A stretch of 51,564 nt of DNA from Acetomicrobium thermoterrenum DSM 13490. Its GTDB lineage: Bacteria; Synergistota; Synergistia; Synergistales; Acetomicrobiaceae. Under the pieces are notes generated by a model. It worked only from the letters and a program-made list of their open reading frames with translations. It was not told the origin of the DNA and ran no database searches. The stretch lies in NCBI RefSeq assembly GCF_900107215.1, contig NZ_FNPD01000013.1:1-51564 (forward strand), written 5' to 3'. Positions 32,057 to 41,231 of this stretch are shown here, in pieces. How positions within the stretch are numbered: position 1 is the first letter of the stretch; every line of letters starts with the position of its first letter. Position numbers and translations under genes: made by a program.

Positions 32057-34737
32057 GACTTTTGGAGTTGAAAGTAAGAAACATCCTGGGATTGAGGGAA
32101 GCCAGCATCAAGTTCGACCCTGGAGCGGTTGCAATAGTCGGGCCAAATGGAGCGGGCAAAAGTTCAATATTGGATTCCCTTGTTTTGGCTTTATTTGGTT
32201 CTCCTACTCCGGTTAGAGTGGTAAACAACCTTAATGTCATCAGGATGGGCTCCTCTGAAGGTCGTGTTATCTGTACTTTCGTTAAAAATGGTGAAGTTTA
32301 CAGGATAACGAGGAAGTTTAAAGGCCCAAAGGGACAACAAGAGGCGCTGCTGGAAAAAGGTGGCGATGACGGTGGAAAGTGGGATGTTATAGCATCTAAC
32401 GTTAAAGAAGTTAATGGATGTATTGCAAAAGTCCTATCGCCCTTTGCTGATAGCATGGGTGATGCCAATTTAAGTAAATTGCGCGATGCCTTTATATCCA
32501 CCGTATTTGTGCCTCAAGGGATGGTTACAAAATTCGTGGATGTATCGCCAGGCGAGAGGTGGCAGATTTTAACTGCCTCTTTGGGATTGGAGAGCGAAAG
32601 CAAGCTACAAGAAAAGGTTAGAAGAATCGTTCAGATTGCTACGGCCGAAATTGAAAATGTAAAAGGGTCCCTTCAAAAGGTAGAAGATTTTTTAAATAAG
32701 CTGCCAACCGAGGAAGAGATACGTCGCGATTTAAAGAGCGTGGGTCGAAATCTGAAAAGTGTGCAAGACAGGTTGGTTGCCTTTAAAAAGTCTATCGATA
32801 CAAAAAATAAATTAGTTGAGCTTGAAGAGCAAATAAAACGCCTTTCATCCGAACATGAAGAGGCATCTGCTTTGTATAAAAATATTTACGATGAATACAG
32901 ACTTTATGAGGCTAATCAAGCTTTAAAAGGCTTGATTTCAGTGTCAAAGCACTATAGAGAGTTAAATGAAAAAATTAATTCTTTGGAGTCTAATATTCAA
33001 TACATCAATAAAAAAATTGAGCCTAAAATCATGGAAGTAAACAAACTAAGAGTTGCCTATAAAAATATTTATTTAAAGATGCAAAATATCAATAAGTATG
33101 CACAACATAAAGATGAAGCGTTAAAATTATTGGATTTGGCCGAAGGTATAAAATTTTGCAAGGCAGAAATTGAGCTTATCGAAGCGGATATCGCAAAGAA
33201 CAATAAAAGCCTGGACGAACTTTCGAAAAGAAGGCGAAGATTATATAGACAAAAGCTTGAGAGAAGCCTGTGCGACGTTATTCAAGAACATAAAAATATA
33301 GCCCATACTATGGTGCGTACTCTCGAGGCGATTAGAAGCCGGTTAATAGATTGGGTAAAGCAGCTAGCGCCGGATGGAGCTGTAGATTTCGAGCGCTTTA
33401 AGGGTGTTGGAGCTATCGAGGTTGCCAGGTCGCTGGTTTTTTCCGATCTGGGAGAGGCTTTGTCTGAGTGGGGAAAGGCCAAGAATCGAACTTTGACTCT
33501 TTTACAAGAGGGCAGGAGGTTGAGGGAAGAGATCAGGTCTCTCGGTTTCGAGGCGCCTCGATCTGAATTGTCCGTTAGAGAAATAGATGCCCTTCTTGGT
33601 GAATTGGAAGACAATATTAGAAAGCAAGAGTTAAAAAAACACCAGCTCATGGGATCCCTGGAGAAAAATTTGAAGGACATGAAGAAAATGTGCCAAGTTG
33701 CAAAAAACCTCGAGGAAGTTCTTGGCGGACTTTTGCCGGAAGATGTAGTAAAAGCTGCAAAAGAGAGGGAAAGGTTTTTAAAGGAGTTGGAAGAAATCCG
33801 CAACAAAGGCGATTCTCTCAACTCGGAGATCGAGGAATTAAAAGAGAAAAAAAGAAAATTAGAAGGAGAATTGGCACAAGCAGAATGGCAACGGGAGAAT
33901 GCGAAAAATGCACTGCGGGATGCTGCTGAGAACTTCAGAGAGTTATGCCGTAAACACGGATTGACTCAAAAAGACAAAACTAAGTTAATGTACCGCGACG
34001 GTATGACTCATTGTAGTAAAGAAGAAGTGGAAGACGCTAGACGCCGCCTAGATTTATCGCGCGATCTCCTGTCCCGTGCTAAAGTTGAATTTCGAGACTT
34101 TAAGCTTAAATTCGAAACGACCCTTCCGCCGTTGGAAACGTTAACAAATCGTAAGCAGGAGCTGGAAGAAGAGGAAGAAAGGCTGAAGAGCGTTTTGAAC
34201 GAACTGCAATACAATCTCAGACAGAAAGAAGGACTCGAAAAAGAAAAAGGGCAGATGAAAGAAAAATACAATGTAATAAGCCAAGCTTTCGATGTTGCAA
34301 TCAAACTGCAAAAATATACAGATGGCAGAAATTTTGTGCGTTTTTTGAGCGACACCATACTTGGGGAATTACTCAGCGCTGTGAACAAAAACCTTTCTTT
34401 TAAAGGATTTTCTTTAGTCGCAGAAAGGGGGAACCTTTACGTAACAAGCGGAGGCTACAGGCGCGATGCCGCCAGTTTGTCCGGCGGGGAAAGGGCCATG
34501 GTCTCATTGATGATGTTGAGACATCTTGCGAACAGGGTAGGTTTCAAACAAATCTTATTCATAGACGAAGGCCTTGCTATGTTAGATGATGGGAATCTAG
34601 AGATGATGATGGAACTCTTCGACAATTTAGGTAAAGAAGCCTTTGTCGGTGTAATAACTCACGATATGGATTTTGCTTCCCTCTTTCCAAGGCGCATTGA
34701 GGTGGAAAAAGGGGTTGTTTCTATGATAAAGCGCTAA
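32053..34737 (+). CDS. sbcC: SbcC/Rad50-like ATPase subunit
   Basis: This 894-residue SMC-like ATPase has Walker A GPNGAGKSS (30-38), a long coiled-coil middle rich in K, E and L, the ABC signature LSGGE (from 809) and Walker B ILFIDEGLAMLD (D838). It works with SbcD in double-strand-break and hairpin processing. I see no CxxC zinc-hook motif anywhere in the coiled coil; the single cysteines there are not paired. The length is shorter than E. coli SbcC. The TTG start overlaps the sbcD stop. The dimerisation apex must therefore be of another kind. Confidence 0.9.
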   Translation: MRLLELKVRNILGLREASIKFDPGAVAIVGPNGAGKSSILDSLVLALFGSPTPVRVVNNLNVIRMGSSEGRVICTFVKNGEVYRITRKFKGPKGQQEALLEKGGDDGGKWDVIASNVKEVNGCIAKVLSPFADSMGDANLSKLRDAFISTVFVPQGMVTKFVDVSPGERWQILTASLGLESESKLQEKVRRIVQIATAEIENVKGSLQKVEDFLNKLPTEEEIRRDLKSVGRNLKSVQDRLVAFKKSIDTKNKLVELEEQIKRLSSEHEEASALYKNIYDEYRLYEANQALKGLISVSKHYRELNEKINSLESNIQYINKKIEPKIMEVNKLRVAYKNIYLKMQNINKYAQHKDEALKLLDLAEGIKFCKAEIELIEADIAKNNKSLDELSKRRRRLYRQKLERSLCDVIQEHKNIAHTMVRTLEAIRSRLIDWVKQLAPDGAVDFERFKGVGAIEVARSLVFSDLGEALSEWGKAKNRTLTLLQEGRRLREEIRSLGFEAPRSELSVREIDALLGELEDNIRKQELKKHQLMGSLEKNLKDMKKMCQVAKNLEEVLGGLLPEDVVKAAKERERFLKELEEIRNKGDSLNSEIEELKEKKRKLEGELAQAEWQRENAKNALRDAAENFRELCRKHGLTQKDKTKLMYRDGMTHCSKEEVEDARRRLDLSRDLLSRAKVEFRDFKLKFETTLPPLETLTNRKQELEEEEERLKSVLNELQYNLRQKEGLEKEKGQMKEKYNVISQAFDVAIKLQKYTDGRNFVRFLSDTILGELLSAVNKNLSFKGFSLVAERGNLYVTSGGYRRDAASLSGGERAMVSLMMLRHLANRVGFKQILFIDEGLAMLDDGNLEMMMELFDNLGKEAFVGVITHDMDFASLFPRRIEVEKGVVSMIKR

Positions 34738-34788
34738 CGCCTAACTGAAGACATCTCCCAAAGGATTAGAAGTTAAAGAATTCGAAAA

Positions 34789-35187
34789 TTAAATCTCTTC
34801 GCTATCCAGTAACTGCCACTCAATGCCCTGGGGAGTGATATGGTAGCGCAGCAATATATAACCGCCGATATGCCCATCTTCGATGTAGGCTAAACACCAC
34901 TTTGGCCCGACAAACCAAACCCGACTTTTGTCATAAAGTCCAAATGTTCCTCCCAGCACGCCCTGCCATGGGAAAAGTTCCTTTCTTTTAGCCAGTTCGT
35001 CTATTACTGCCTCTTTGGAGATGCCCTCGGGCCATGAGGCGGCAGGAGGGACCATGGCAATCATTGTATTGTAGCTTTTCTCTAAAGTTGTGAGGTTTTG
35101 TTTCGTTCGGCGAAGTTCCACTCCCAAATAGACGGTTAAAACTACCATTACCATTAAAAGACATGCCAACAGTTTTTTTGAATTCAA
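34789..35187 (-). CDS. Small membrane-anchored protein of unknown function
   Basis: This protein of about 132 residues starts with a basic stretch and a single hydrophobic helix (LLACLLMVMVVLTVYLGVEL). A periplasmic domain of about 100 residues follows, with WPEGISKEAVIDEL and VWFVGPKWCLAYIEDGHIGG. The helix is not cleaved by any clear signal-peptidase site. The TTG at 35187 is chosen because AGGGGGTGA lies just upstream; longer frames lack a site. It is convergent with sbcC and divergent from the two-component genes. No family is recognised. Confidence 0.65.
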   Translation of the reverse strand: MNSKKLLACLLMVMVVLTVYLGVELRRTKQNLTTLEKSYNTMIAMVPPAASWPEGISKEAVIDELAKRKELFPWQGVLGGTFGLYDKSRVWFVGPKWCLAYIEDGHIGGYILLRYHITPQGIEWQLLDSEEI

Positions 35188-35334
35188 CAAATTCACCCCC
35201 TTCGTATGATACACCAGAAAATTACATGGAGACAACGATAAGCATCTTTACGTAATCCCAAGTGGTTATAGTTGTATAAAATAAACATGTAGGTTATTTA
35301 TATATTACGAAAGTCTAAATGGAGGTGAAATAGA

Positions 35335-35970
35335 GTGGTCATAAAAGTTGTATTGGCAGACGATCACCCGTTAACGAGAGAGGGTTTTAAATCTTATTTG
35401 GAGAACAGGGAGAACATAAAACTTGTAGGAGAAGCTTCCGATGGTGAAAGTGCCTTGAACGTGATAAAAGACCAACTTCCAGATGTTGCTCTCATAGATA
35501 TACGAATGCCCGGGATCGACGGAGTTACTCTAGTCAGACAAATAAGACAGGAGGAGCTGAGGGTTGCCTGCTTAATGCTCACTTCCTACGATGCCCAGCA
35601 ATACGTGCTGGCTTCCTTGAGGGCTGGTGCAAAAGGGTACATTTTAAAAACGGCGTCACCCGAAGAGCTTCTGAGAGCTATCGAGATCGTGGCATCTCAA
35701 GGGGTTTATCTGGATAAAGAGGTGGCTGCTGCCGTCGAAGAACCCGGTTTTACTCCGGAATCGCTTTCTCCCAGGGAGAGGGAAGTTTTGTTGCTGGCTG
35801 GCAGAGGTGAATCTAGTAAAGAAATAGCCTCAAAACTATATATAAGTGAACGGACAGTTCAGACCCACTTAGCGTCAATATATGACAAGCTTGGTGCGCG
35901 CAATAAAACCGAAGCTTTGTTGTTGGCTTTGAAATATGGCGTTGTTACCTTGGAGGAACTGTTGGAATAA
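35335..35970 (+). CDS. NarL/FixJ-type response regulator
   Basis: This 211-residue protein has a receiver domain with D9/D10 and phospho-acceptor D55 (LIDIRMPG) and a LuxR-type helix-turn-helix at the C-terminus (LSPREREVLLLAGRG, then SERTVQTHLASIYDKLGARN). GTG 35335 follows GGAGGTGA by 6 nt. The stop overlaps the start of the kinase gene by one base. The pair forms a two-component system; the target genes are unknown. Confidence 0.94.
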   Translation: MVIKVVLADDHPLTREGFKSYLENRENIKLVGEASDGESALNVIKDQLPDVALIDIRMPGIDGVTLVRQIRQEELRVACLMLTSYDAQQYVLASLRAGAKGYILKTASPEELLRAIEIVASQGVYLDKEVAAAVEEPGFTPESLSPREREVLLLAGRGESSKEIASKLYISERTVQTHLASIYDKLGARNKTEALLLALKYGVVTLEELLE

Positions 35971-37352
35971 TGAAAAAGCACCTGCTCTTGATCCTCACTT
36001 TGTTGATATTAATTCCCTCCGTCGCCATCTTAGTCGTAACCGGTTGGGGTGTCGTTGAGCATGAAAAGGCAATGAAAAACATTGCCGAGTCATATGTTTT
36101 GGATTTAGCGCAATCGGTCGCTATCCAGGTGGACAGACCCCGCTTCATGCGCCGTAATTTAATGATATCGCGATCTCTTGAATCCTTTGCGTTGGACATA
36201 TCTTTGCCAGGTTGGGTAGCCTTAGTGGATGAAAACGGCAATTTATTGGCGGCATCTTCCCGGGCGCAGGATGTGCTTCCTCAGCTGTGGCAGGGGGGGA
36301 TACCAGTTGGCAGGGCAATACTTGTCAGGGGACCTTTTGGAGATAATTACACTATAGCAGCCATCCCCACTTCTCAGGGGTGGTATGTGATTGCAGCTGT
36401 GGCATGGTCTCAGCTTTTAGGGCCGATGGTTCGCTTTTCTCACCTGTGGCCGGTAGCCGTGGGATTGCTAGCTATTGCTGGGGTGTGTGCGGCATGGGCT
36501 TTCTGGAGATGGTTGATAATGCCTTTGCTTTCCCTCGAATCCGAGGTTAGTTCCTTGAAATGGGGGAAGGACCTTCCAAAAAAAGACGATCCGGTTGCAG
36601 TTAAGGAGATTCGAAGGCTCAGGAAAGTGTTGTATCAGCTGGCCCAGACGGCAAGGGAAAGGGAGGAGCTTACTCAAAGATATGTTTCTGACATGGTAAG
36701 GGTTCAAGAGGAGGAAAGGACCAAGCTTGCTAGGGAAATACATGACGGTCCACTCCAGGATGTCACAGCCTTATTACAGAGGATATTGCTTTTGAAGCGT
36801 GAAAATTGGAGTGATAAGGCTAAAAAATACATAGAAATAGCCGAGGAGAGTGCGACAGAAGCAGTTAAGGAATTGAGGGGATTATGCGATAGTCTCTCGC
36901 CTCCGTGGTTGGACTTGGGGCTGTCGCAGGCATTGACGGAGCTTACTGATCGACTAGCGCGAGTTTACGGAGTTAAGATACATTTAGAGACTTCTGAGCT
37001 TCCGGAAGTGGATAAAGATACAATTCTTGCTTTCTTCAGGATAACTCAAGAGGCAATCAACAATGCAGTCAAACACGGTCATGCAGATAACGTCTGGATA
37101 AAGCTCTTTTATGAGGGCAAATCCTTAATTCTTAGTATTGAAGACGACGGATGCGGTTTTGATTTTGAAGGGGATACAGAAGTCTTAAGGGTGAAAGGGC
37201 ACAGAGGGATAGCGAATATGATAGAGAGAATGCACCTGGTTGGAGGCAGTATAGATATCACCACCTCGCGCGGCAAGGGCACGGCGGTAGTTTGTAGGGT
37301 CTCACTTCCCTTTGTTGGCGAAGAAGCCTCCGGTGACGCTTTTGACGTCTGA
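35970..37352 (+). CDS. Sensor histidine kinase (HisKA_3/NarX-DesK type)
   Basis: This 460-residue kinase has two membrane helices (about residues 5-30 and 150-180) around a periplasmic sensor region. Cytoplasmic HisKA_3 dimerisation follows, with H258 in REIHDGPLQD, then a HATPase domain (EAINNAVKHG, DDGCGFDF, GHRGIANMIERM). It phosphorylates the regulator encoded just upstream. The sensor part is unlike a known domain, and its signal is unknown. Its last 51 bases overlap the convergent gene at 37302. Confidence 0.93.
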   Translation: MKKHLLLILTLLILIPSVAILVVTGWGVVEHEKAMKNIAESYVLDLAQSVAIQVDRPRFMRRNLMISRSLESFALDISLPGWVALVDENGNLLAASSRAQDVLPQLWQGGIPVGRAILVRGPFGDNYTIAAIPTSQGWYVIAAVAWSQLLGPMVRFSHLWPVAVGLLAIAGVCAAWAFWRWLIMPLLSLESEVSSLKWGKDLPKKDDPVAVKEIRRLRKVLYQLAQTAREREELTQRYVSDMVRVQEEERTKLAREIHDGPLQDVTALLQRILLLKRENWSDKAKKYIEIAEESATEAVKELRGLCDSLSPPWLDLGLSQALTELTDRLARVYGVKIHLETSELPEVDKDTILAFFRITQEAINNAVKHGHADNVWIKLFYEGKSLILSIEDDGCGFDFEGDTEVLRVKGHRGIANMIERMHLVGGSIDITTSRGKGTAVVCRVSLPFVGEEASGDAFDV

Positions 37353-37820
37353 TATGTATATGAAACCCAACCCTTTGACCATATTCAAGACGATGTTGAT
37401 TTTTTTTCTCTCGCAGACTATTTTAAGAATCATTCTTTTGCCGTATTTTCCTTCCCCCTGAAGCACTGTTGTTCCATATCCGGCTTCCCTTAGGCTTTCT
37501 ACCCTCTCGGCAATCAGGGGACTGCTTTCAGCTATAACTTCGACCAGTGCATATCCTGAGAGCATCTTCTCTTCCAACATAGATCCTATATAGTTACCGG
37601 CGGCAAAACCTCCGGCGTAGAAGACGAGCTCAATCATGCTCAATTGTCCGCCTCCCAGAACTATCGACAGGGCAATCATATATATGCACACTTCGCAGAA
37701 ACCAATCATAGCCGCTTTTAATCTCATGCCGCGGACTAACAACAGAATTCGCATAGTTCCTATCGAGACATCGGCTATCCGTGCGAAAAAGATGAAAAAT
37801 AGACCCAAGATGGTAGTCAC
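37302..37820 (-). CDS. DUF2179/UPF0316-type membrane protein
   Basis: This 172-residue protein has three hydrophobic segments in the first 90 residues (FFIFFARIADVSIGTMRILL, then MIALSIVLGG and LVFYAGGFAAGNYIGSMLE). A small C-terminal DUF2179-type domain follows, with GYGTTVLQGEGKYGKRMILK and VCERKKI. The family is uncharacterised and may sense a small ligand. The GTG start at 37820 follows GGGGAGCG. The 3' end runs antisense into the kinase gene for 51 bp. Confidence 0.85.
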   Translation of the reverse strand: MTTILGLFFIFFARIADVSIGTMRILLLVRGMRLKAAMIGFCEVCIYMIALSIVLGGGQLSMIELVFYAGGFAAGNYIGSMLEEKMLSGYALVEVIAESSPLIAERVESLREAGYGTTVLQGEGKYGKRMILKIVCERKKINIVLNMVKGLGFIYISDVKSVTGGFFANKGK

Positions 37821-38041
37821 AATTTATCGCTCCCCATGTTTTAAAGATATGGTAGTTATAAAGCAGGCGAGATGATATATTATTATAAGTTATTGTAAGG
37901 GATTTTGCGTCTCACTTTATTTATTATTGTAAATTTCGTTAACTCAAGCAAGCATAATTTTTGCTAATTTATTGTATTCCTTATTGCTTCCGCTTAAACA
38001 GGTTGTATCATAATAAACTTAGTCAATCTGGAGGGATTTCT

Positions 38042-39544
38042 TTGGGTGGTTCTAGGGTTAAACGCGCGATCGTTTTTTGGTTCTCTTGTTTTGTCGCTTT
38101 AGGAATATTGATATCCGGTTTGGTTTTTTTGGGCAAACCTGTAGCAAAGGTGGACCTCACCTCCGCCCTTCCTAGCCCGGACAAAAATTCGTTGTATATA
38201 GTATACACAGATCAAAATTCTACTCTGTCGCATCTTGCAGATTACGCTGCCTTTAGTAAGAGCTTTCTTTTAAAACTAAATCTTAGGGAAGCGGATGTTA
38301 AGCTAGCAACACTGGCATTAACCCTCTTGAAAGATTCGAAAAACGCCGCATTAATGATGTACCCTGCGGACGGGAAGCTTTACCTGGCCATAGAGCCCGA
38401 TGAAGAGGTTGCGCCTTCTATTGAACTGAACAGATTGCCTTTGAAATGGAAAGAGGATTATCCCGATTTAAAGTTTGAGTTAAATGGCGATCGTATGGTT
38501 ATATATTCCGGCGATAAAAGGAGTATGTGGATGTCCCTGCGGGGAAAGGTCTTGCTTATTTCCTCATCGGAAGAAGATTTGATCCTCATGGAACAAAACT
38601 TCGATAAAAGAGATAAAGGTAAAGACGATTCCTTTAGCATTAAGTGGTCTATGTATGAAGAATGGCCTGGACACCTGTGGTGTCATATACCGGCAAATCT
38701 TATGCCCTTTGACAGCTTTGGCGATGTGCCCTTCGATGTAGAGCTGGCTTGGTTGTTTGAGCGTGGCAAATTGCAGGCCAAATGGAGATTGGAAGGAATA
38801 GAAAGGATCTTTTCGGATGAGGAATTGGCCCTGCTGACTCCTCAAAAGTGGAGCGGTAACTATCTTTTGCCAGAACAACGTTCTATCACGTTGGGTATGA
38901 CGATTCTAGATACCCCGGAATTGGCCAGGGGAGTTTCGATGTTGGCAGATGCGCTTGGCCAAAGTTCGGAGAGTATATTGGAGTTTTTAAAGGGGCAGAT
39001 GGTTTTAACTGTTGGTGGCAGGGCAAATATATTTTCCATCCCGATGCCTGGAGTGCTCTTCCAATTTCCGGATAGAGGGGATATAGGAAAAACTATAATA
39101 AGCGGAATTTGGCAAAATAAATTAGCAAGTTTAAAGATCAACAGCAATTCTGTCACAGGCTACGAAAGCGGAGGAGCGATAAATATTCCGGCGACAATTA
39201 TCTCGGTAGCCAATGATCAAATGGCCATTGTGGGATTCATTTCCTCTGACAGCCTTCTTAGCGGGATTTCTTTAAAAGATGCCTTTCCAAATGTTGTGGA
39301 TCGCGAGTATCTTATATGGGCCGATATAAATTTTGCTTCTACTTTTGATGATCTTAAACAAGTTTTGTCAATTGAACATTTGTTCGACGTAGGCGTTCCT
39401 GCTGACGAGGCTTTTAAGCAAAAATACGACAAATTATACGAATTAGTAAATAATTTGAAAAATGCCGGGCGATTATTCGTGGGACTTAATGATATATACC
39501 ATGGAGAACTAATTTGGGAGCTTAAGGATTATATTTCACAATAA
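38042..39544 (+). CDS. Large membrane-anchored protein of unknown function
   Basis: This protein of about 500 residues begins with basic residues and one hydrophobic helix (AIVFWFSCFVALGILISGLV). A large extracytoplasmic part follows, without cysteine or catalytic motifs I can name. Segments such as LPSPDKNSLYIVYTDQN, YPADGKLYLAIEP and LPEQRSITLGMTILD suggest a beta-rich exported domain. The TTG at 38042 is preferred, with GGAGGG 6 nt upstream; the longer frame starting at 37961 lacks a site. The gap of about 220 bp before it holds no gene. tyrS follows after 57 bp. Confidence 0.7.
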   Translation: MGGSRVKRAIVFWFSCFVALGILISGLVFLGKPVAKVDLTSALPSPDKNSLYIVYTDQNSTLSHLADYAAFSKSFLLKLNLREADVKLATLALTLLKDSKNAALMMYPADGKLYLAIEPDEEVAPSIELNRLPLKWKEDYPDLKFELNGDRMVIYSGDKRSMWMSLRGKVLLISSSEEDLILMEQNFDKRDKGKDDSFSIKWSMYEEWPGHLWCHIPANLMPFDSFGDVPFDVELAWLFERGKLQAKWRLEGIERIFSDEELALLTPQKWSGNYLLPEQRSITLGMTILDTPELARGVSMLADALGQSSESILEFLKGQMVLTVGGRANIFSIPMPGVLFQFPDRGDIGKTIISGIWQNKLASLKINSNSVTGYESGGAINIPATIISVANDQMAIVGFISSDSLLSGISLKDAFPNVVDREYLIWADINFASTFDDLKQVLSIEHLFDVGVPADEAFKQKYDKLYELVNNLKNAGRLFVGLNDIYHGELIWELKDYISQ

Positions 39545-39601
39545 CACTATTACATTGTGCTACTATGATAAAATATCATATCCATTTCGGGAGGAAGATC
39601 G

Positions 39602-40879
39602 ATGCCGGAGAATGTTTTAAAGATACTTCAAGAACGAGGATTTGTAGAGTGGTGTAGTGATCCTGATGAGTTGTCCCAAGTTTTTCAATCCAGAGTTACC
39701 TCAGGATATATAGGTTTCGATCCAACAGCTGACAGCCTTCACGTTGGGCATCTTGTCCCCATTATGGGGTTGGCTTGGTTGCAACGTGCCGGACATCAGC
39801 CAATTGCTGTAGCCGGAGGAGGCACAGGGCTAATTGGAGACCCTTCAGGCAAAACTAAGGAAAGACAGCTTCTAACATTGGAGCAGGTAGAACGCAATTT
39901 GTCTGAAATAAAGAAACAGATAGAGCATTTTTTGGATTTCGATTGTGGTGCTTCCTCTGCTAAAATAGTAAATAATTATTCTTGGCTCTCTAAATTGGGG
40001 CTTATTGAGTTTTTGAGGGATGTTGGAAAATATTTTACCGTAAATTTCATGTTAGCTCGCGATTATGTAAGGAGTCGGATAGAAGATCCTGAAAAGTCCA
40101 TTACATATACGGAGTTTTCTTACATACTTCTTCAGGCCTATGATTTTTATCACTTATATCAGCAGGAGAACTGCGCCCTGCAAATGGGAGGAAATGACCA
40201 ACAAGTTAACATAATAGCAGGCATAGACCTAATCCGTAAGAAATTGGGAGCAAAGGCGTATGGCCTGACCTACCCATTGCTTTTGACGGCATCGGGACAA
40301 AAGTTTGGCAAGACTGAAGAGGGAACGGTTTGGTTGTCGCCTGTGCGCACAACGCCATATAAATTTTATCAATTTTGGATAAACGCCGATGACAGAGATG
40401 TGGAGAAGTTTCTGAAGCTCTTTACCTTCCTTCCCATCGATGATATCAAGGAAGTCATGTCAAATCACGCCAGGCATCCGGAGCGTCGGGAGGCGCAGAA
40501 GATCTTGGCTGGCGAAATTACAAGGGTAGTTCATGGCGATAATGCTGCGAAGAGAGTAAAAAAAGTTAGCGAGATTCTATTTGGAGAGGCCTATACTCTC
40601 GAAGATCTTACGCTTGAGTTGCTTGAAGAAATACGCCAGGAAGTGCCAAGCGGCAATGCAAAGGAGATACCTTCAAGCTTGCTGGATGTCTTAGTCCACG
40701 TCGGAGCCTGTGCCAGTAAAAGCGAGGCTCGTCGACTGATTCGCAGTGGCGGCGTGTCGCTGAATGGCGAGAGAGTGGATGAGGAAAATTACGAAGTTGA
40801 CAGCGACAACTTCTTGTATGGGAAATACATGTTGTTAAAACTTGGGAAGAAGAGATATCATTTGGTTGAGCGGGGATAA
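39602..40879 (+). CDS. tyrS: Tyrosyl-tRNA synthetase
   Basis: This 425-residue class I synthetase has the HIGH motif as HVGH (47-50), tyrosine-pocket residues around QAYDFYHLYQ, the KMSKS-like KFGKT (from 234) and a C-terminal S4 RNA-binding domain (ARRLIRSGGVSLNGERV). It charges tRNA-Tyr. GGGAGGA precedes ATG 39602. The gap before it is too short for a T-box. The small Mop-type gene follows after 24 bp. Confidence 0.97.
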   Translation: MPENVLKILQERGFVEWCSDPDELSQVFQSRVTSGYIGFDPTADSLHVGHLVPIMGLAWLQRAGHQPIAVAGGGTGLIGDPSGKTKERQLLTLEQVERNLSEIKKQIEHFLDFDCGASSAKIVNNYSWLSKLGLIEFLRDVGKYFTVNFMLARDYVRSRIEDPEKSITYTEFSYILLQAYDFYHLYQQENCALQMGGNDQQVNIIAGIDLIRKKLGAKAYGLTYPLLLTASGQKFGKTEEGTVWLSPVRTTPYKFYQFWINADDRDVEKFLKLFTFLPIDDIKEVMSNHARHPERREAQKILAGEITRVVHGDNAAKRVKKVSEILFGEAYTLEDLTLELLEEIRQEVPSGNAKEIPSSLLDVLVHVGACASKSEARRLIRSGGVSLNGERVDEENYEVDSDNFLYGKYMLLKLGKKRYHLVERG

Positions 40880-40903
40880 ATTTAAATAAGGGGGCGATGG
40901 GAG

Positions 40904-41113
40904 ATGAAGATAAGCGCAAGAAATGTATTAAAGGGTAAGATAGTCAAAGTAATCCATGGAGCCGTCAATTCGGAAATTACTTTGGAGTTGCCGGGAGGTC
41001 AGCAAATAGTATCGATCATCACTAAAGCTTCGGCCGAGAGCTTGGGCCTCAAGGAAGGCGTAGATGCCTATGCTGTGATCAAGGCATCGGAAGTAATGGT
41101 AGCTACGGACTGA
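40904..41113 (+). CDS. Mop-type molybdate-binding protein (molbindin)
   Basis: This 69-residue single TOBE/Mop domain protein has the family start SARNVLKGKIVKVIHGAVNS and the later ITKASAESLGLKEG and VIKASEVMVA segments. Molbindins store or buffer molybdate or tungstate in the cytoplasm as hexamers. It is apart from any modABC genes. Its presence fits with the molybdenum cofactor genes at the left end of the window. GGGAG precedes ATG 40904, and a terminator follows. Confidence 0.92.
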   Translation: MKISARNVLKGKIVKVIHGAVNSEITLELPGGQQIVSIITKASAESLGLKEGVDAYAVIKASEVMVATD

Positions 41114-41150
41114 AAAGTAAACAATCGATGTTTCGCGAGATCTCAAATAT

Positions 41151-41184
41151 AAAAATAAGGCGGTATTAATACCGCCTTATTTTT
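41151..41184 (+). terminator. Terminator after tyrS and the molbindin gene
   Basis: This is a perfect 34-bp palindrome (AAAAATAAGGCGGTATT at 41151-41167 and its complement at 41168-41184). The GC core and terminal T run mark an intrinsic terminator. Confidence 0.87.
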
Positions 41185-41231
41185 ATAGTAATATTAAAGT
41201 ATGGAGAACCTTAGGCAGGGAGAAATAATAG

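Noticed and set aside
33282..33821. Open frame opposite the sbcC coiled coil
   Set aside because: Its serine-rich translation mirrors the Glu/Lys-rich coiled coil on the coding strand; no independent start signals.
39545..39601. T-box leader before tyrS
   Set aside because: Only 57 bp separate the genes, with no specifier stem or T-box sequence.
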